From: Pelomyxa schiedti
Taxonomy: Eukaryota > Evosea > Pelobiontida > Pelomyxidae
Assembly: GCA_020536535.1 (NCBI GenBank)
Contig: JAHLWZ010000222.1
Span: forward strand, 124,001 to 188,000
Reading direction: 5' to 3'
Length of the DNA: 64,000 nucleotides
Each line of letters starts with the position of its first letter. The stretch's first letter is position 1. Below, in pieces: positions 57,194-64,000 of this stretch. The notes under the pieces are model-generated. The model saw only the letters and a list, made by a program, of their open reading frames with translations, was not told the origin of the DNA and made no database searches. The position numbers were made by a program, and so were the translations under genes.

Positions 57194-58905
57194 ATGAGCC
57201 AACTCGCCGTTCCGGCACGTCCTCTCGGGGTGCCATCAACACGAATCGCCAAATCGGGCCCCACTCCCAATCCACCACCCCGTTCCTCGAGCACCCAGAG
57301 CACCCGCCATGTGTCCCCACCGAACTCCGCATCCCACAATTGCTCCCCGCCTGCACGGGGGTGCCCCCGCTTCCCACCCAGCCCCTCGGCCACGCCCACG
57401 CCCGCTCCCGCTCCCACACCGACCCACATTCCCAGTCCCAGGAACAACACCTTGTTTTACAGAGATAATTCCCCCATAGTGTGGCTCGTTCTCGCATCAG
57501 CCCCAAGCCCAATGCAGCCCACGGAACCCGACTGTTCCAGCTCAGAGTCACAGTCACAGACCCGGCCTCTAACCCAGCCTCCTGTCCATTGCACAACACC
57601 AGGGCCCCTGGCCCAGCCTCCAGCCCCTGCCACGCTCCCCAGCAGCCCCCCTTCGTCTCTGGTCCTGAGGCCGTCGTGGTCGGCCGTCGTCGAGGCTGGG
57701 TACGTGATCCCCCCGCCTCGGGGAGCGGGCTACTCGTCTTCGTCGTCGGACGACGGCTCCAGCTCCAACCCCGACGACGAGGACTCCATGTCTTTCAGGC
57801 AGTACCAGCTGTATCTCAGGCACCAGAAGCAAAAATCCCAGCAGGAGCAACAGAAGCAAAAAGCTGATGAACAACGTGGCGATGGATTGGATGAAAAGGG
57901 GAAGGACACCCCTGTTGTGCAACTGCAGAAGCAAAGCCTTGTCAATTTGGATGAAAAGAAGCAAAAGCCGTATCACACTACTGCAAGCCAACCACAACAA
58001 ATGCACGGTTCGAAGCCAAAGGCCTCTTCGAGTAATAAATTCCATAGAACAGCACTGACCACCCAATGCTCTGACGACGAGGATTATGCAGGTGATGACA
58101 ATGATGATGATTACACTGAGGACGATTTGTTTGAGTGTGATGCTGCTGTGCACAATGGTGGGGAGTCAGAGCATGAGGACCAGGAACCAAGCTCCCCTGA
58201 TGCTCATCACAGGAAAAAGGAAGATGATGAAGACACGGACTATGTTCCACCAAAGGTACTGAAGATATAAAAACATATTACACTTCACCAAGGGGGAAAC
58301 CTAAAAAACCTAATCCTAAGAGACCTCGAACATGTGGTTCTTCTTCCACAAGGAGATCACCTTATCTGATGTTTGCCGCTGCCATGCGTTCAACAGTCAG
58401 AGAGGAACTACGCAAAACCACAGCAAAAGTCCGAGAATCCAGTGTTCTGTGTGCTGTTGCGGCAAAGTGGAGATCACTTCCCGACACTGAGAAAGAACAT
58501 TGGAAGCACAAGGCTCTGCGGTCATCATCCCCCCACCACTCACACAACTCACACAACAGCACACCACAAAAACATTCCCACACTTCACCACAGAACGCCA
58601 GCACCTTGACACCACCACAACCAAAGAGGCCCAGAAAAGCTCCACCGGCACAGCACCTCCTGCAGAACCAAGAACCACAAAACAGCAGCTACAATCCACA
58701 TGATGTTCTTAGACCATACACACTCACGTTTTACTACCCAAAAGGCACCCGAATACAACAACAAAACTCAGAATCTCAGACTGAGTATGCTATCCCTATT
58801 TTTTTTTTGGATGTCAATTGCAGCTCTAACAAAATTCTCAGTCCCGAAATCACACAGTGCACCTGTTCTGTTGATGCGGAAGTGTCATCAGACTCTACAA
58901 CATAA
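57194..58905 (+). CDS. HMG-box protein
   Basis: Two exons, 57194-58255 and 58293-58905, around a 37-nt intron; 557 codons. The N-terminal 180 residues are Pro/Ser/Thr-rich, followed by a Gln/Lys-rich helix (FRQYQLYLRHQKQKSQQEQ) and an acidic stretch (DDEDYAGDDNDDDYTEDD). Exon 2 encodes an HMG box: NPKRPRT, SPYLMFAAAMR, VAAKWRSLPDTEKEHWKHKA, covering the three-helix pattern with the conserved W and K. The tail is Ser/His/Pro-rich. A nuclear DNA-bending or transcription role is inferred. Start at ATG 57194 is the first in the open frame after an A-rich leader. Confidence 0.82.
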
Positions 58906-59006
58906 TTTGAGACAACATGCTACCAAGAATCCAGAAGGAAAAGCCAAAGGCACAAGAAATAGAATTGATGGCGTAGTGTAATATAAAACAAGTCTATTAC
59001 ATTCCT

Positions 59007-62000
59007 CTATCTGTCTTTATCTTTACATTTATCGTGGCTGTGGGTCCTTTGCTGACTCTCACCCAGACTCACAGCCCTTTGTAATGATGATATGGATTCG
59101 TCAACAGCATTGTCTAGTGCCTGCTGCTCCCATGATTCATCATTATCACCATTGTTTGCATTAGCACTGAGAGAATCCGAGGCTGTGCGATGTGTTGATT
59201 TTGGTTTCTTCTTGGCAGTTGTGGAACTTGTACTCTGGGTTAAAGAAACCGGCTGTTTGGCGGAAGACCGCAGGCTGATTCCCACATTTGTTATAGATGT
59301 GACTACTTTGTTGCTGGATTGTTTTAGTGGGGCATCGGGACTGTACAGGTAGGCTGTTACTTTGAAGCCCCCTTTTACTTCAATTTCGCCTGTTGGGAAG
59401 GGTTGAGAGTGGGAGTTTTTGCAATACATTTATACCTCGGGCTTCAAAAGGAAACTTATCTCCAAGAAGTTTGTAAGTGTTCTCAGTGACCTAGAGGGAG
59501 GTCACGACTTTGATCTTGCCAATGGAGGTGAGAGATACCTGAATTGTATTTGGAAACCCAAATGACTCCATCCTACTGGCTAAATTAACCTGTGTTTGAT
59601 TGGTGATTGTGTGAGCACGAAAAACTGGCATACGCAAGGGCCCCATATGTCATATCTAGACAACAGTGATTAGAGGAATAGGAGAAGAGAAAACTTACAC
59701 GACTTTTGATAACCCAATTACACCGGCAACAACAGGCCCACTGTTCACTCCTAAAGGATTGAATCACGTGAATATATGTCATTATTTATAAATACGGGCA
59801 TACCAATACGAATTTGCAAGTCCGTTCCGTTTTGTTCATTGAACAACTTAAGAGTTCTTATCATCCTCTCCGCAAAACTTACAATAGTAACAGCATGATA
59901 TTCGTTTGGATCAGGGCAACCACACGCAGCCATATAGCAATCCCCAATGGTCTGCAGGACATAAATAAGAACGGTGCATGCTGCGCAGCAATATACAACC
60001 TTAATTTTTTCGACTCCACACCTCACTGCAAGGGCATCCCATGCACACACTAATTTATTTAGAAGAGAAACAAGTTGTTGTGCATCAATTGAAGTACTCC
60101 ATTGGGAAAACCTAAACAACTTAGATCTCATATTGATCAAACCAATCAATTACACACTTGACAATATCTGCAAAAAGGATACTTACCTTTTTTTGGTTTT
60201 AGAAAGGAGTTATGAAGCTTGAAGAAACTTACAGATTCATGTGAGTCGGCTATCAGAGCCTCGCCATAGCTCTGCTGACTTGACAGGCAATCCTTTAGCC
60301 TTAAGGCGATATTTTTGGGGAGCATTTTAAGTAACAGCGCTTCGTTTCTTTCAATAAGGTTACGATACGTCCGTATCTCACGAACATCTCGAATGAAGAG
60401 AGCCGAAAATCCTTTTTTGTTTTAGAGAGTAATTGTTGCATTGTCTACCTTCAGATGATGAGTTGCTCTTCGAAAGGAGAATTGGAAATTTTGATCCATC
60501 TTTATGAACAGCAGTACTTTCCCTAGATTTTTCGGCAGCCTGGTTAATAGCTTCATCTAAAAGAATGTTTACTGGGCTTCCAACGACTTCGTCGGCGGTA
60601 TATCTATCAATTCATTAATGAAAGGACGAATGAAGCGAAACATACCCAAACATCTTTTGGGCGGAGGTGTTGAAAATTTCAATCAGCATAGTTCCAGTAT
60701 TGAAGACAACAACTGTTTTCAAATAAGGTTCAAAAACTAAATTTGAGATATATTCGATACTTGCATCTGCAGCTGCTTCAAGAATTTGCTTTGTTTTTTG
60801 TTGACTTTGGGCTAGCATTTTGGCAATTCTCTGTCTGTAATTCACGATTTTTCCTGCAGAATATCAGTCTTGTTAATGAAAAACCTCACTCACCATTCTC
60901 TATAAATTGCTTCAATTCACTGGCTTCATCAATGACATTGGCTTGTGATTTTTTCTTTTTAGAAGAAAAAAGAAGTGGAAGAACCTAACCTGGGAGAAGA
61001 AGAAACATATTCACAGTTTGTTGATGCTCCAGGCGAACCTTTTGTATTGGAAAGTACCAAACCAAACACACCATTACAGTGGTTGGCCAGAACAATCCAA
61101 AAATTATAGCAACAACTAGACCTTCCCGTGCAAGTACTTGGACCCAATAGTCTACAAGTTTTTCATCGAACTGAGCAAGCCAGGAGAAGAGGGGCTCAGC
61201 TAAGTTGTGCACAACTCGGTAGTCCTTATTCTGCTGTGAAATAAAGGCCTCATCAGTGACCTGCGGGAGTTGGAACAAAATATATATATTGAATGCAGGA
61301 ACCTGCAAAAGGTTTACAGAAGAAAGGAATTTATAAATTAGATCATTCAATCCAGCTAAATAGAGTAAGAAATTGTCTTCAAATATCATCCATCATACAG
61401 CAGTATCCAGCATCAGTAAGATTGCACTCTTTGTGCTCAAGAAGTATTTCCATATCGTCACTTTGAAGATCAAGTGAAAGCGAGCCTGAAATCTTATTTG
61501 CTCTGTGCACAATGGTTAAGAAAACGAAGAACAACAAAAGTGACACACTCGGACTGGGCATCCTCAAAAAGGTTTACATTCTCTTGTAGCAGTGAGCGAA
61601 TGTCCTGGATACTTCCATAGCACAGTGTATCGCGATTCAGTAAGGCGATGGTTAGCACTGTGCATCTTCTTAGAGGTGTACTCTCTAGCAGCCTTAACTG
61701 CGTGAAAGCAAGTGGTTTATCAAAAGCGCCCAGGGCAACTATTCCATAAATAGAAAGGGCAAATATGAATGCAAGGGAAAGAGCTAAGCCACACAGGAAT
61801 CTGTGAGTGCTGTTGGATTACTCAATCAAACAAGGTGGTCAGAACCTGGCAAAAAGGCTCCATGGAAAAGGGAGTTTTACTTCTCTTGCTGCCCCTGAAT
61901 TTGACAAACCAGCTGTATTGTGTGAGTTGCAATGTGGTAATTCTTAGCCTACATATCGATGCCTGGGAGCCTCCACACTGATAATAAATTTCCAGGACTG

Positions 62001-64000
62001 CGTGTCGTGGTATTGAAAGAAACATGTGAATCAAAGCCTCCCGTTCCTATTCCCAAAAAAGTGTCAAGATGGTCATTAATTAATTAAAGAGCAGTCACCT
62101 TTCTGAGAAGAACCATGGCACGGCCAAAGAGCAAAAAACCACTTAGCAGTACCTACTGAATTTAGAAGGACAAAGGGAAGTTATAGCTTGAGTACAATTA
62201 AAGTCGTTATTGGTAATAATACAGCAAGTATAGTGATGGACTTTTTAGATTCATGAGAGGAAATGTCATGGTAAGCTTGAACAAGGTTATCAAGAGCTTC
62301 ACGGATAACAAGTTTCCCATTATCCTAGTGTCCAAACAAAATTTAGTTGTTGCAAAGCCATCACTGAGAGCAAACCAGTATATATCTGACATCAGGGAGA
62401 ACAACAAACGAACTGTCATCAATAGAATTAGGTGATATCTGTGACGTCGAAAGTAGGTTTCTCTTAAAATCAGAAAGCATCTCTCGCAAGGAAACTAGCA
62501 TAAAAGTTCTGCTGAAGGTGTACTCATTCCAAAAGGAAACATTGTGTTTTTGCTCTGTCCATATTGAAAAAGGCACCATTGCATTTGATGAAGCATCCGA
62601 GTCTATTTGGAGTAAGTGACAGAAATCCTTCTTTGATGTCGCATACATAAAGTATTTACAAGCCCATCTAGGGTACTGGCAACAGTCCGTAATCGTTCAC
62701 CAGCTGTTGTAAAGCTCATGTTTTGCCCATGTCTAAGGTGATTGATCATATCCTCTGTATTAAACGTTCCAGCTGGGATGTAACTATTCTCGATTACCTC
62801 AAACCTTGCCGAAAAAGAAAAACCACCTTCGTGCCAGTGATGCTTCATACATAAGGTAGTAAGATTGACGCTGTATTTTAAGTCCTCTTCGCACACAGAT
62901 GAACGCAAGAGTTACATTGAAAATGACCACAGCCACTATTATGATGGTGGAAATCATCAGTTGCCTGGTTCAAGGAGTTTTAGAGGGAAAAAGCAAACGG
63001 GTATTAAAGTGCTCATACCAGTATACTGAACTTCTCAATTTTAGGATCTTCTCTTTGTAGACTTGCCATTGCTTGGAATTTACACCTGAATTAAGGTTTG
63101 CTGCCTCACCTTCAAGCATCTCATCAGCTTTGCTTTGTTCTAATGTACGTGGCTCTTCGTGCCTCACACTTAGTTCCGGGAGTTGAGCCTGGGAGTGCAT
63201 GGCAGAATTCAGGGAGGTAGTAAACGCTACAGTAGTCTTTCTATGATGTCCTTCATACCCCGGATCCAACATTTCTTTTTTCTTTGCGGTTACTTCGTAG
63301 TTTTGTGTATCTTCCAAATCAAAGTCAATTGGTGCCACGGAATTCTTCTTCTTGAATCGGGGAGGTTGTTTGGTACCCTTGTTGTGGTGTGACTTCCCCT
63401 ATTGGTGGATGAATAACACATAACGGGTCTTTCTCACAACCTGCATTTCTTCAATAAAATCTGCTCGGGCATACATTGAGGATGCAACCTCGTAGTCATT
63501 ACGAATTTGCTCCAAAAAATGGCCGTAGTGCCTAGTAGCTTTCTTAAGGTAAAGATGTATTTTTAACATAGATACCGCAAAACCTGTAAAAGTGGAAAAG
63601 TTGGATGTAAGTTCAAGTTAAAGCCAATGAAAGAACAATACCGTTGTAGCTTTCGGATATTTAGCTTGCAGTCTTTCAAATATGGTAATTGTACGATGGC
63701 AAGCTTGGTCAAACTTGGACAAAGTATTCTGCAGCTCCTCTACCGAATCTGTCAACAAGAGCTGCCAAAATTTGCAACGCAGATCAGTGGCTTTCTTTGT
63801 ATATTTATCTGCCTCCTTGCAACCCTAATTTTCCAAACATAAGTATTCATGAGAGGAATGTACATAAAACCATCAGTATTTCTTCAAATCCTCCATCTCT
63901 TGATTGCACTACCACTTTACGATATTCTTCCATTCTATGGATTAGTAATTGAATATCCCATGCCGGTTTGTGTTGTTGCGAGCTCCAGAGATGGATGGCA
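59007..64000 (-). CDS. TmcB-like membrane receptor with PAS and class III cyclase domains, 5' partial
   Basis: The gene enters at the right edge. The first visible exons encode helical repeats (EADKYTKKATDLRCKFWQLL, RHYGHFLEQIRNDYEVAS, YARADFIEE) resembling the N-terminal module of the Dictyostelium TmcB family. Hydrophobic spans follow at about 62900 and 61520 and a clear one at 61090 (EGLVVAIIFGLFWPTTVMV), then a coiled-coil linker, a PAS-like domain (TVVVFNTGTMLIEIFNTSA, VHKDGSKFPIL), and a class III nucleotide cyclase (QTIGDCYMAACGCPDPNEY, DLQIRIGM, NLASRMESFGFPN, VTENTYKLLGDKFPF, ending in EVKGGFKVTAYLY). It probably makes cAMP or cGMP in response to a membrane signal. Stop TAA 59007. 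More than 15 introns; not all joins were checked. Confidence 0.75.

Overview
The window is eukaryotic nuclear DNA from an intron-rich, compact protist genome. Genes lie on both strands, 60 to 350 bp apart, and many hold 3 to 20 small GT-AG introns, mostly 20 to 65 nt. All three standard stops are used: TAA ends eS4, TGA ends the RhoGAP gene and TAG ends LIG4. No operons, insertion sequences, CRISPR arrays, rRNA or tRNA genes were recognised. Gene content points to a free-living amoeba of amoebozoan type: an SHK-like kinase with an SH2 domain, a TmcB-like PAS/cyclase receptor, ankyrin proteins, a RhoGAP protein, a DUF2608-like HAD protein and a family I associate with giant viruses. An archamoeba such as Pelomyxa or Mastigamoeba is possible but not shown. 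Spliced models were built by hand by joining exons so that reading frame and family motifs agree.

Left third (1-23.3 kb): a partial unknown gene (minus); a small unknown gene (plus); a serine hydrolase (minus); a Ser/Pro-rich protein (minus); an ankyrin, F-box and Rab-like GTPase fusion (minus); a 400-residue unknown protein (plus) with a decayed duplicate behind it; a poly-Gln zinc-binding protein (plus); DNA ligase IV (minus); a 56-residue protein (minus); an unknown multi-exon gene (minus); a DUF2608-like HAD protein (plus); a beta-1,3-galactosyltransferase-like enzyme (minus); and ribosomal protein eS4 (plus).

Middle third (23.5-46.8 kb): cohesin subunit RAD21 (minus); a RhoGAP protein (minus) head-to-head with an ankyrin/ADP-ribosyltransferase protein (plus) across only 72 bp; a secreted Cys-rich protein (minus) head-to-head with a large GTPase carrying C-terminal Cys clusters (plus); a radical SAM/SPASM-like protein (plus); the SHK-like kinase (minus); a sparse 2.1 kb stretch; a small unknown gene; and the giant-virus-associated family member (plus).

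Right third (47-64 kb): a very large gene combining a kinase-like domain, a P-loop NTPase, a pseudokinase, ankyrin repeats and a coiled coil (minus); an unknown Ser/Pro-rich protein (minus); a putative molybdenum-carrier (YpsA/DprA-like) protein of bacterial type (minus); an HMG-box protein (plus); and a TmcB-like membrane receptor with PAS and class III cyclase domains (minus, running off the right edge).

The housekeeping set (LIG4, RAD21, eS4) anchors splicing and reading frames. The accessory set is rich in signalling and recognition modules that resemble the host-defence and bacteria/virus-sensing repertoire of phagotrophic amoebae. The most unusual items are the kinase/P-loop/pseudokinase/ankyrin gene, the ankyrin-ART protein with an internal glycine-zipper-like segment, the radical SAM/SPASM protein, and introns as short as 20 nt.
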